NCBI GenBank assembly: GCA_019423725.1
Contig: JAHZAW010000044.1
Location: 339 to 59,528 of the forward strand
Direction of reading: 5' to 3'
Length of the DNA stretch: 59,190 nucleotides
DNA from: Clostridiales bacterium
Lineage (GTDB): Bacteria > Bacillota > Clostridia > Lachnospirales > Anaerotignaceae
The notes beneath the pieces were generated by a model that was not told the DNA's origin, searched no databases, and saw nothing but the letters and a program-made list of their open reading frames with translations. Position numbers and translations under genes: made by a program. How positions within the stretch are numbered: position 1 is the first letter of the stretch; each line of letters begins with the position of its first letter. This document shows positions 8,388-17,124 of the stretch, piece by piece.

Positions 8388-9620
8388 TCAGTCAAGAATA
8401 ATTTTTCTTCTCAGATAGTCAAGGGCAGAGTATGCGGCCCTCTCCCTTATGATGTTCCTTTTGCCCGCTAAATGCAGTTCCTTTACATAAGTCCTGCCAT
8501 ATATATATACTCCCACATACACAAGGCCTTCGGGTTTTCCCTCCGACGGTCCGGGTCCCGCAACTCCTGTGGTGGAAAGTCCCACAGCTGTCTTGGCGTT
8601 TTTAGCTGCGCCCTCGGCCATTTCTATGGCAGTCTCAGCGCTTACGGCACCGTAGTTTTTAAGGGTCTCAGCCTTTACTCCCAGCCTTCTCATCTTCGCG
8701 TCATTTGAGTAGGTCACATCTCCCTCCATGAATACCTCGGATATGCCGGGATACTCGATGAGCTTTGATGCCACCAGTCCGCCTGTACAGCTTTCGGCCA
8801 CGGCTATGGTGAGCCCCTTTTCAAGGAGCAGCTTTGCCACGGTCTCCTGCATGGATGTCTCGCCCTCGGCATAAACATCTATGCCAAATCTGCCGTAAAT
8901 ATCATCGGCCACCGGTGATATGAGCTTTTCAGCCTCCTCCTCGGTCTTGGCTGCGGCCGTTATCCTGAGCACAGCCTCAGTCTCCTTGGCATAGGGCGCC
9001 ACCGTGGGATTTTTAAGGTTGTCCGTCAGATCCTTTACCCTGCTTTCCATGGCGCTTTCTCCAACGCCCGCTATCCTCAATGTCCTTGAAACGATGGCTC
9101 CTTCCAGCTTTGAGGCAAGGAAGGGTTTTACCTGAAGGTCGAACATTGGCCTCATCTCCCTGGGAGGTCCGGGCATCATTATAAGTATTTTATTTTCGTT
9201 TTCTATTATTATCCCGGGAGCCGTTCCGTTGTCATTTTTCATGACTATGGCTCCTTCGGGCACCATAGCCTGTTTTACGTTGTTTTCGGTCATGGGACGC
9301 TTCATCCTGTCAAAAAACTGCTTTATCCTCTGGAGGGAATCCTCATCAAGGACGAGCTTCCTGCCGAAATATTCGGCGCCCATCTCCTTTGTAAGGTCGT
9401 CTCCCGTGGGTCCTAGCCCTCCTGTGGTCACGATGACATCGGCTCTGTCAAAGGCGATGTCCATGGCTTTTTTCATCCTTTCGGGGTTGTCTCCCACCAC
9501 TGTCTGATAATATACGCCTACTCCCAGCTCCGCCAGGCCTCTGGCTATGTATTCGGCATTGGTGTTCACTATATCCCCGAGAAGTATCTCCGTTCCGACT
9601 GCTAATATCTCAGCATTCAT
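8388..9620 (-). CDS. cinA: CinA: competence/damage-inducible protein, nicotinamide mononucleotide deamidase-type
   Basis: Two domains are clear. The N-terminal MoCF/COG1058 domain (MNAEILAVGTEILLGDIVNTN; TTGGLGPTGDDLT) is linked in the family to ADP-ribose hydrolysis. The C-terminal CinA amidase domain (VAESCTGGLVASKL; STTGVAGPGPSEGKPEG) deamidates NMN in pyridine-nucleotide recycling. Length is 410 residues, normal. It sits 14 bases after pgsA and upstream of recA, the classical Bacillota arrangement in which cinA and recA may be co-transcribed. Confidence 0.96.
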   Translation of the reverse strand: MNAEILAVGTEILLGDIVNTNAEYIARGLAELGVGVYYQTVVGDNPERMKKAMDIAFDRADVIVTTGGLGPTGDDLTKEMGAEYFGRKLVLDEDSLQRIKQFFDRMKRPMTENNVKQAMVPEGAIVMKNDNGTAPGIIIENENKILIMMPGPPREMRPMFDLQVKPFLASKLEGAIVSRTLRIAGVGESAMESRVKDLTDNLKNPTVAPYAKETEAVLRITAAAKTEEEAEKLISPVADDIYGRFGIDVYAEGETSMQETVAKLLLEKGLTIAVAESCTGGLVASKLIEYPGISEVFMEGDVTYSNDAKMRRLGVKAETLKNYGAVSAETAIEMAEGAAKNAKTAVGLSTTGVAGPGPSEGKPEGLVYVGVYIYGRTYVKELHLAGKRNIIRERAAYSALDYLRRKIILD

Positions 9621-9634
9621 CCTAAAGCCTCCTG

Positions 9635-10168
9635 TCAGTTCCTGAGAACCGAAATATTTTTAACTATATAATCCACTCCGGATACCACCGTGAAAAGTGT
9701 GGCAAGGAAAATAAGTATATTGGCTATTATACCGCTAACCCCCAGAAGGAGCAGTATTATCATTATCATCTGTGTGACAGTCTTTATCTTTCCCCACCAG
9801 CTGGCCGCGATGACAAGTCCGCCCTCAGCGGCTATGAGACGGAATCCGGTTATTATAAATTCCCTGCTTATTATGATTATAACTATCCAGGCCGGAAGTA
9901 TGCCCATCTCTATCATACATATAAGTGCAGATGATACGAGCAGTTTATCCGCCAGCGGGTCCATAAATTTTCCGAAATTGGTTACAAGATTATATTTTCT
10001 GGCTATGTGGCCATCAAGATAATCCGTAAATGACGCTCCGCAGAATATGACCGTGGCGATATATCTATTTACCGGCTCCGAAATAAGCCCTGTCATAAGA
10101 ACAATTATAAATACGGGTATAAGTACAACCCTGAACATCGTAAGTTTATTAGGCAGATTCATGGACAT
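9635..10168 (-). CDS. pgsA: CDP-diacylglycerol-glycerol-3-phosphate 3-phosphatidyltransferase
   Basis: Membrane enzyme that commits CDP-diacylglycerol to phosphatidylglycerol. The CDP-alcohol phosphotransferase signature DG..AR........G...D...D is present (DYLDGHIARKYNLVTNFGKF followed by MDPLAD) at about residues 48-74. The 177-residue protein has four to five predicted hydrophobic segments. The start ATG shares its first base with the rimO stop (TGATG), implying translational coupling. A cardiolipin synthase that uses its product lineage is at 29351-30817. Confidence 0.95.
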   Translation of the reverse strand: MSMNLPNKLTMFRVVLIPVFIIVLMTGLISEPVNRYIATVIFCGASFTDYLDGHIARKYNLVTNFGKFMDPLADKLLVSSALICMIEMGILPAWIVIIIISREFIITGFRLIAAEGGLVIAASWWGKIKTVTQMIMIILLLLGVSGIIANILIFLATLFTVVSGVDYIVKNISVLRN

Positions 10169-11508
10169 CAGTAAACAGCCTCCCCTATCAAATCATAATC
10201 TCCGGCTTCGTCTATCCTGACAGAAGCCCAGTCCCCAGACATTATATCATAGTCCGCCTTGAAAAATACCATTCCATCGATGTCCGGAGCGTCTCTGTAG
10301 CTTCTGGCACAGTATACCCCTTCCTCCGGCATCCTTCCGTCGACTATGACCTTTATGGTCTTTCCAACGAAGCTTTCGCATTTTTCAGCGGATATCCTCT
10401 TTTGGAGCTCCATGATATATTCTTTTCTTTCTTCCTTTACTTCCTCATCTATCTGGCCGTCCATGGCAGCGGCGGGCGTTCCCTCCTCAGGCGAGAACGT
10501 GAACGCTCCCAGCCTGTCGAATCTCATCTCGGAAACAAAATCCGCCAGTTCCTTGAACTCCTCCTCGCTCTCTCCCGGGAATCCCGTTATGACAGTTGTC
10601 CTCAAGCATATATCAGGCATGGCCTTCCTTAAGGCAGCTACCCTTTCCTTTATGAGGGATGATGAAGTCCTTCTTCCCATCCTCTTGAGCACCGTATCAC
10701 TGCCATGCTGAATGGGCATATCTATATATTTGCATATCTTGTCCTGTTTTGCCATGGTCTCTATAGTCTCATCGGTGAGGGTCTCGGGATAACAGTAAAG
10801 CAGTCTTATCCACTCTATGCCCTCCACCTCGCAGAGCCTGTTTAAAAGCTCGTGGAGCATGGGCTTTCCATAAATATCCCTGCCATATATGGATGTGTCC
10901 TGGGCCACCACCAAAAGTTCCTTCACGCCCTGCTCAGCCAGTATTTTGGTCTCCTCCACAAGGCTGTCAATAGTCCTTGAACGGTGTCTGCCCCTCATCT
11001 TGGGTATGACGCAGTATGTGCAGAAATTATCGCAGCCCTCGGATATTTTAAGATAGGCATAATGTCCTGATGTGGAAAGTATCCTCTTTTTGGCGTTTCC
11101 CTCATCCATGGGAGCGTTTATGTCCTTCATGATTTTTACCTGCTCCTGGCCCTCAAGTATTTTCTCAGCCGCCTCCACTATGCTCTCATAGGCTGTGGTT
11201 CCAACGACGGCATCCACCTCCGGCATTTCTGAAAATATCTCGCTCTCATACCTCTGGGCAAGGCATCCGGCAGCGATTATGCCCTTACATTTTCCGCTTT
11301 CCTTATAAGCCGCTGACTCAAGTATGGTCTCTATGCTCTCCTCCAGAGCGTCCTTTATGAAACAGCAGGTGTTTATGACTATTATGTCTGCTTCCGCCTC
11401 ATCGGACACTATATCAAAACCTTTTTCCCTGAGCAGCCCCAGCATTACCTCGCTGTCTACCCTGTTTTTATCACACCCCAGGGATATAAACGCTATATTC
11501 GCCTTCAA
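10168..11508 (-). CDS. rimO: Ribosomal protein S12 methylthiotransferase RimO (TTG start)
   Basis: Radical-SAM enzyme that adds a methylthio group to an aspartate of ribosomal protein S12. Visible parts are the N-terminal UPF0004 domain with LGCDKNRVDSE and further cysteines (INTCCF, AAGCLAQRY); the radical SAM motif CDNFCTYC in SEGCDNFCTYCVIPKMRGRH; and a C-terminal TRAM domain. GCDKNRVDSE distinguishes RimO from MiaB. I start it at TTG 11508, where GGAGG has correct spacing and the protein begins KANIAFISLGCDKN. A longer 469-residue reading adds an unconserved N-terminus without a ribosome site. It overlaps pgsA by one base. Confidence 0.95.
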   Translation of the reverse strand: MKANIAFISLGCDKNRVDSEVMLGLLREKGFDIVSDEAEADIIVINTCCFIKDALEESIETILESAAYKESGKCKGIIAAGCLAQRYESEIFSEMPEVDAVVGTTAYESIVEAAEKILEGQEQVKIMKDINAPMDEGNAKKRILSTSGHYAYLKISEGCDNFCTYCVIPKMRGRHRSRTIDSLVEETKILAEQGVKELLVVAQDTSIYGRDIYGKPMLHELLNRLCEVEGIEWIRLLYCYPETLTDETIETMAKQDKICKYIDMPIQHGSDTVLKRMGRRTSSSLIKERVAALRKAMPDICLRTTVITGFPGESEEEFKELADFVSEMRFDRLGAFTFSPEEGTPAAAMDGQIDEEVKEERKEYIMELQKRISAEKCESFVGKTIKVIVDGRMPEEGVYCARSYRDAPDIDGMVFFKADYDIMSGDWASVRIDEAGDYDLIGEAVY

Positions 11509-11666
11509 TAAAATTACCTCCAGTGATCTTTTATACGCATATACGCAAAAAAATATTTCTCTGACCCATATTAACACCCAGCCGCCATTGGCTCAATATA
11601 AACAGGGTCAAAATATCAGATTTCCATTATTTTATATGGTTTTCATATCAAAGCCCAGGTAAAGCC

Positions 11667-14609
11667 TTATTCTCCGCCCTGTTCAAGCTGCGAAGGGGTG
11701 ACCAGCACTTTCCTTGGCTTGCTTCCATCCTCAGGGCCTACTATGCCGGCGGCCTCCAGCTCGTCCATGAGCCTTGCAGCCCTGTTGTATCCTATCCTGA
11801 ACTGCCTCTGAAGCATGGATACCGACGCCTTTTCCTTCTGGGCCACCAGCATGGCGGCACTGTCGAAAAATTCGTCCTTTTCATCGGAAGAACCCGGCGT
11901 CTTTACTGCCGATGATATTTCTTCCATGACGTTTTCATTATATTCTGAGCCTCCGCTCTGTTTTTTAAGGAAGTCAACTATGTTCTCAACCTCCTTGTCC
12001 GTAACGAAGGCACCCTGTATCCTTATGGGTTTTGCCATTCCAACGGGATAGAAAAGCATATCTCCCTTGCCCAGGAGTTTTTCCGCTCCGTTCATATCCA
12101 GTATTGTCCTTGAGTCTATGCCCGATGATACGGCAAAGGCCAGTCTTGAAGGTATGTTGGCCTTGATGACGCCTGTGATGACATCAACTGAGGGCCTCTG
12201 GGTAGCTATGATAAGATGTATGCCCGCTGCCCTTGCCATCTGTGCCAGCCTGCATATGCTGTCTTCCACCTCTTTGGGTGCGGCCATCATAAGGTCAGCC
12301 AGCTCGTCGATTATTATAACTATCTGGGGCATAAGGTCTGTCTCGCCCTTATCCGCCTTCATGGCATTATATCCCTTTATATCCCTTACGGAACATTCCG
12401 CAAAGGAATTATATCTGGCAAGCATCTCCCTGACAGCCCAGTTCAGCGCTCCCGCTGCCTTTTTAGGGTCAGTCACAACGGGTATCATAAGATGGGGTAT
12501 GCCGTTATATACGCTAAGCTCCACCACCTTGGGGTCCACCAGTATGAGCTTTACCTCATCGGGTTTTGCTTTATAGATTATACTTGTTATCAGTGTGTTG
12601 ATACAAACGCTCTTTCCTGAGCCAGTTGCGCCCGCTATGAGAAGATGGGGCATCTTGGCTATATCCGTTACGACGGCGTTGCCGGCTATGTCCTGTCCAA
12701 GGGCAAAGGCAAGCTTTGAAGGGAAGTTTTTGAACTGCTCCGACTCCAGCACCGTCCTTAAATATACCGACTGTGGCTCCTTATTGGGCACCTCTATGCC
12801 TACGGCCGCCTTTCCTGGTATGGGGGCCTCTATCCTTATGCCGCTGGCCGCAAGGTTAAGCGCTATGTCATCGGCAAGGTTCACTATTTTGCTCACCTTG
12901 ACACCATGGCTTGGAGATACCTCATATCTGGTGACCGTGGGGCCTTTATTTATCTGCATGACCCTGGCGTCCACTCCGAAGCTTTTGAGGGTCTCCTCCA
13001 GCTTTTTAGCCGTTGCCAGCATATAGGCCTTGGAAGAATCCTCGCCGGATACGGGAGCCTTTGCCAGAAGGGATATGGGAGGGAATTTATAATCCGTTCT
13101 GGCGGATTTTACTTCCCTTGTATCCACAGCTCCATTAAGTCCCATTACAGTCTTCATCTCATCGGCAGTGTATATCTGGCCTCCGATTATACTGCTGTCT
13201 CCTGTATTTTCACTATCATTTTTATCTGTTTTGTCTGTTTTATCTAAGGTCTCTCCATCTGCATCCTCTTCGCTGCCTGGCTTTACCTTCATATTTTCAG
13301 GGGTCTCCGCCTTTATATCCGGCATATATCCTTCCTTGGAAGCTCCCTCGGTCACTACCTTTGATGCATTATCCAACGGCTCCACAGAAAGGCCTTCCCT
13401 CTCTATCTCCTCATCGGAAACTTCCTCAAGGCTGGCAGCATCTGGCATGTCTGCTGTGCCTGAGCCAAAGTTTATCTCAATATCTCCCTCTGGGTCTTCA
13501 TCAGCATCATAGGCTCCATTGCTTATGACACACTGTATTCCCCTGTCTTTATTAAATTCCACCACGGACTCACCGTCTTTATTGGTTATATCCATCTCAG
13601 GTACAGCCGTTCCATTATGTCTGGCAATGTTCCTTACCATATAGTCAGAGGGCATAACACCATCGGGGAAAGCCTCAGCCGTTTCTTTATTGTCCGTATA
13701 TTCCAGAGCTTCGCTGCCGGAGGCAAAACCTCCCGTTTCCTTTGCGTCAAAGTCAGTCTTATCCATGAGTATATTGAAAACTTCCTTGCGTTTTCTTACC
13801 CTTTCAGCCCTTTCTTCACGGCGGGCTTCCTTTTCCTCGGTCTTTATCTGTCGGAGATTTTCCCTTTCCTTTATCCTTTCAGCCTTGGCCTTTACCCTTT
13901 CATCATGTCTCTTTGGTGTATCGCCCACATATTTAGCAGCGCTTCCCACACCGTCAAAAAATGAAACTCCTGTGCCCATCAATACAGAAACTATTATGAG
14001 CACTGTAAGTATTATGTATGTTCCCAGTTTATCAAAGAGCCTCAAAAGCACTCCGCCTATGGCTCCGCCCACAAGTCCGCCGTTGGCCGCCGAACCATTG
14101 GAATAAAGACTGGCAGCTGTGACCGTTCCCTGGCCCGTTGCTGTTATGGCCTGGGCAAAGGATGCTATGGATACGATAAAAAGCAGGCTGGCGCCTATTT
14201 TCATCCCCATGCCCCGTCTTTCCTCGCTGAATATCATCCATACGCTGAATGACGCTGCAATGAAGGGAAGGAAATATCCTCCAAGACCGAAAAGTCCCTT
14301 TAATATGCCTGATACAGCCTCGCCGGCTATGCCCATTTTATCAGTAAAAAGACTCACAAGAGCCACTATGCACAAAGCTATGACAATAAGGCATACTGCC
14401 TCGTCCATTGCTCCCGATGACTTTCTGGATCTTGCAGACTTTGAATTTTTCGATGATTTAGAAGATTTGCGGGTCCTTGATGACTTAGTGTTCTTGGAAG
14501 TCCTTGTACCTGATGACCTCGTATTTTTCCCGGCAGCTGTCTTTGACCTGCCCCTTGAAGCAGATGAAGTTTTCCTTGCCGCCTGGGAAGTACTTTTTCT
14601 CTGTGCCAT
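11667..14609 (-). CDS. ftsK: FtsK/SpoIIIE DNA translocase
   Basis: Septum-located DNA pump that clears chromosomes from the division or sporulation septum. The 980-residue product has, in order: an unusual Ser/Arg/Lys/Thr-rich tail at residues 1-68; about four membrane segments (68-220); a long acidic linker (about 230-480); the motor domain with Walker A GATGSGKS and Walker B VIIIDELADL; and a C-terminal winged-helix gamma domain (MLQRQFRIGYNRAARLMDELEAAGIVGP) that reads polarity sequences. It heads the run ftsK-rimO-pgsA-cinA-recA. A TATAAT -10 box lies at 14660-14665 on the minus strand upstream of the ATG. I cannot separate FtsK from SpoIIIE roles by sequence. Confidence 0.96.
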   Translation of the reverse strand: MAQRKSTSQAARKTSSASRGRSKTAAGKNTRSSGTRTSKNTKSSRTRKSSKSSKNSKSARSRKSSGAMDEAVCLIVIALCIVALVSLFTDKMGIAGEAVSGILKGLFGLGGYFLPFIAASFSVWMIFSEERRGMGMKIGASLLFIVSIASFAQAITATGQGTVTAASLYSNGSAANGGLVGGAIGGVLLRLFDKLGTYIILTVLIIVSVLMGTGVSFFDGVGSAAKYVGDTPKRHDERVKAKAERIKERENLRQIKTEEKEARREERAERVRKRKEVFNILMDKTDFDAKETGGFASGSEALEYTDNKETAEAFPDGVMPSDYMVRNIARHNGTAVPEMDITNKDGESVVEFNKDRGIQCVISNGAYDADEDPEGDIEINFGSGTADMPDAASLEEVSDEEIEREGLSVEPLDNASKVVTEGASKEGYMPDIKAETPENMKVKPGSEEDADGETLDKTDKTDKNDSENTGDSSIIGGQIYTADEMKTVMGLNGAVDTREVKSARTDYKFPPISLLAKAPVSGEDSSKAYMLATAKKLEETLKSFGVDARVMQINKGPTVTRYEVSPSHGVKVSKIVNLADDIALNLAASGIRIEAPIPGKAAVGIEVPNKEPQSVYLRTVLESEQFKNFPSKLAFALGQDIAGNAVVTDIAKMPHLLIAGATGSGKSVCINTLITSIIYKAKPDEVKLILVDPKVVELSVYNGIPHLMIPVVTDPKKAAGALNWAVREMLARYNSFAECSVRDIKGYNAMKADKGETDLMPQIVIIIDELADLMMAAPKEVEDSICRLAQMARAAGIHLIIATQRPSVDVITGVIKANIPSRLAFAVSSGIDSRTILDMNGAEKLLGKGDMLFYPVGMAKPIRIQGAFVTDKEVENIVDFLKKQSGGSEYNENVMEEISSAVKTPGSSDEKDEFFDSAAMLVAQKEKASVSMLQRQFRIGYNRAARLMDELEAAGIVGPEDGSKPRKVLVTPSQLEQGGE

Positions 14610-14738
14610 TGTATCACCTCATAAAATCCTAAAGGATTACATAATTAACCTATCTTATCATTATAACATAACACTTACGAAAAATCATTTAAAATATTGT
14701 ATTTATATGGTAGACTACAAAATAACGGAGGCGATAAC

Positions 14739-16172
14739 ATGGATCAGAACAAAACACCCATAATAGATATGCTCAGGCGGTTTGGGGAAATATCCCCGGG
14801 ATATTTCTGCATACCTTCCCACCACAGGGGAAGCGGCGCCGACCCTCATCTGACGGACCTTATGGGAAATGAGTTTTTAAAATACGACCTTACGGAAACG
14901 CCCCTGACCGATGACCTGCATGAGGCGGAAGGCCCCATCAGGGAGGCGGAGGAGATGGCAGCGGAGGCTTTTGGAGCTGACAGGACATTTTTCCTTGTAA
15001 ACGGCACCACCTGCGGAAACGAAGCCATGATAATATCCTCAGTCAGGGAAGGTGAAAAAATACTTGTGGCCGAAAACTGCCACAAATCCGTACTAATGGG
15101 GATAATAATAAGCGGAGCCATACCCATCTTCATCCGCCCCGCCCTAAGTTCAGCCTACCACACATACGCATCCATCTCTCCCCAAAGCGTTGAAGAAGCC
15201 TTTGAAAAAAACAGCGGCATAAAAGCCTTTATAATGACCAGCCCCACATACCATGGCATATGCTCTGACCTGGAAAGCATAGCCGAAATATGCCACAGAC
15301 ACCATGCCCTTCTGCTTGTGGACGAGGCCCATGGTGCCCATTTTGCCTTTAATGGCAAGCTGCCTAAAACTGCCCTGTCCTCCGGAGCTGACCTGGTATC
15401 CCAGAGCATACACAAGACCGCCGGTTCCATGACCCAGAGCTCCATGCTCCATGTCAATGGTACTTCGGAGCTCATATCGTCGGTAAGCGCCGCCCTTAAA
15501 ATAGTCCAGTCCACCAGCCCATCCTATATACTGATGGCTTCCCTGGACGGTGCCAGACATTCCATGGCCATAAACGGCCAAAGGCTGACGGATAATATGC
15601 TCAAAACCGCCTCTCTCATAAGGGATGGCATAAACTCCATTGACGGGGCCTTCTGCTGCGGCAGTGATGCTCCGGCGGTATTTGACCATGACCGCACAAG
15701 GGTAGTATTTGGCATTAAAACTCTGTCGGGCTTTGATCTTTCGGACATACTCTTTAGGGAAAGCGGCATATGCACGGAAATGTGCGACGGCCACAATGTG
15801 GTGGCGGTCACCGGCCCTGGTGATACCGAAAAAGATGCCCAAAGGCTCATAGACGCTGTAAGGAGCGCCGCCTTAAAATACGGCAGCGGAGACGACCTTC
15901 CTCAGGATGAATATTTTCCTGCCCTTCCTCCCATGGCAGCCACGCCAAGAAAGGCATTTTTCTCCGATACCGAGAGGATACCCTTTGAAAACAGCATAGG
16001 CAGGATAAGCGCCGAAATGATAGCACCCTATCCTCCGGGCATACCGGTCATATACCCCGGCCAGATAATGACCCCCGAAATACATTCCTTTATTTCAGAA
16101 GCCCTCAGAAAAAAACGCCATATCCATGGATTTTCCGACGGCTGTGGGAGAACAATAAAGGTAATAAAATGA
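14739..16172 (+). CDS. Orn/Lys/Arg decarboxylase family PLP enzyme
   Basis: Fold-I PLP enzyme of the ornithine/lysine/arginine decarboxylase family, presumably converting a basic amino acid to its polyamine precursor. The N-terminus (MDQNKTPIIDMLRRF...PGYFCIPSHHRGSG) and the PLP region match: FLVNGTTCGNEAM, LLVDEAHGAHF, and SIHKTAGSMTQSSMLH containing the Schiff-base lysine. Length is 477 residues, as for the short Bacillota YaaO-type enzymes. Substrate cannot be read from sequence. The start ATG is chosen because GGAGG lies seven bases upstream. It diverges from ftsK and is followed 80 bases later by a small cupin gene. Confidence 0.93.
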   Translation: MDQNKTPIIDMLRRFGEISPGYFCIPSHHRGSGADPHLTDLMGNEFLKYDLTETPLTDDLHEAEGPIREAEEMAAEAFGADRTFFLVNGTTCGNEAMIISSVREGEKILVAENCHKSVLMGIIISGAIPIFIRPALSSAYHTYASISPQSVEEAFEKNSGIKAFIMTSPTYHGICSDLESIAEICHRHHALLLVDEAHGAHFAFNGKLPKTALSSGADLVSQSIHKTAGSMTQSSMLHVNGTSELISSVSAALKIVQSTSPSYILMASLDGARHSMAINGQRLTDNMLKTASLIRDGINSIDGAFCCGSDAPAVFDHDRTRVVFGIKTLSGFDLSDILFRESGICTEMCDGHNVVAVTGPGDTEKDAQRLIDAVRSAALKYGSGDDLPQDEYFPALPPMAATPRKAFFSDTERIPFENSIGRISAEMIAPYPPGIPVIYPGQIMTPEIHSFISEALRKKRHIHGFSDGCGRTIKVIK

Positions 16173-16251
16173 TTATGTTGTTTTTACAACATACATTAAA
16201 GCTGAAAAATGATATAATCAGTTCATAGGAAAAACAAAGGGAGGAAATAAC

Positions 16252-16584
16252 ATGATCGGAAAACTTAAAAATATAAACAAATCAGAAGTTCTTAAACTCA
16301 AAGAACAGGTAAACTACTGCGACGGACAGATAGTAAGCAAGACCCTTGTACAAAACGACGCTGTCAGCCTCACACTTTTCGCCTTTGAAAAGGACGAGGA
16401 GATAAGCACCCATGAATCCGGCGGAGACGCCCTTGTTACGGTGCTTGAGGGCAAAGGCAGATTTACCGTAGACGGAAAGGTATACATGCTTGAGGAAGGC
16501 GAAAGCATAGTTATGCCGGCAGGCATCCCCCATGCGGTATACGGCGAGGAAAGATTTAAAATGCTCCTTACGGTGGTATTTTAA
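16252..16584 (+). CDS. Small cupin-domain protein
   Basis: 110-residue single cupin barrel. Motif 1 is represented by STHESGGDALVTVLEGKGRF and motif 2 by ESIVMPAGIPHAVYG, giving candidate metal ligands His, Glu and His. No catalytic assignment is possible; such stand-alone cupins often bind small ligands or metals. A strong GGGAGG ribosome site and a TATAAT box at 16213-16218 precede it, so it probably has its own promoter. It ends at a terminator shared with the convergent DUF3788 gene. Confidence 0.85.
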   Translation: MIGKLKNINKSEVLKLKEQVNYCDGQIVSKTLVQNDAVSLTLFAFEKDEEISTHESGGDALVTVLEGKGRFTVDGKVYMLEEGESIVMPAGIPHAVYGEERFKMLLTVVF

Positions 16585-16618
16585 AAAAGACGGCATCAAT
16601 ATGATGCCGTCTCTTTTT
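16583..16618. terminator. Bidirectional intrinsic terminator
   Basis: Perfect 11-bp stem AGACGGCATCA / TGATGCCGTCT flanked by A6 on the left and CTTTTT on the right. It serves the cupin gene (plus) and the DUF3788 gene (minus). Confidence 0.9.
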
Positions 16619-17033
16619 ATCTTTTTCTGTTTGGCTTTCTTTTTATCTCAAGCAGTCTTATGAAATCGTTAAATAAGGATGTGTCTGCGGGCTCAAACAT
16701 TATCCACTTACCGTCATGATATGTCTGGGCTTCGTCATAGAGCCTTAAAACTTCCTTCGAATAGCTTTCTCTGTCTTTTTCAAATTTTAAACGCTCGTCC
16801 TTTCCCAGAATGACCATAAATCCTATGCAGTTTTTCCTCGCATACAGAGCGCACAGTGTCTTGCCACCTCGGCGGTATTTATACTCATAGTTCCAAGATT
16901 TTCCACCCGTGTTCCACAGACGCTCCATATCATATTTTTCATCTATCAGCGCGCATAATTTGCCCCATATCTCATATAAAGGTTCTCCGACTAAAGATAT
17001 CATTTGTTTTTCATCAGGTATCCTATCCAGCAT
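16617..17033 (-). CDS. DUF3788 family protein
   Basis: 138-residue protein recognised by its family pattern: MLDRIPDEKQMISLVG at the start, WNYEYKYRRGGKTLCALYARKNCIGFMVILGKDE in the middle, and YHDGKWIMFEP near the end. Related proteins are small cytoplasmic proteins of unknown role, sometimes with a YjbR/YdhG-like surface. AAGGAGG precedes the chosen ATG; an upstream in-frame extension to 17138 has no ribosome site and runs into the end of the neighbouring gene's region. Confidence 0.85.
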   Translation of the reverse strand: MLDRIPDEKQMISLVGEPLYEIWGKLCALIDEKYDMERLWNTGGKSWNYEYKYRRGGKTLCALYARKNCIGFMVILGKDERLKFEKDRESYSKEVLRLYDEAQTYHDGKWIMFEPADTSLFNDFIRLLEIKRKPNRKR

Positions 17034-17124
17034 AGCACCCTCCTTTATATATATCCTCCTGTTTACACAGCGGAGCAAAAGCCCAAAGGCTTCCTCTCCT
17101 GAAAAATACGATATTTTTGAAATT

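Noticed and set aside
15150..15842. 230-codon minus-strand frame opposite the decarboxylase
   Set aside because: Antisense of a well-conserved PLP enzyme; sequence is not protein-like.
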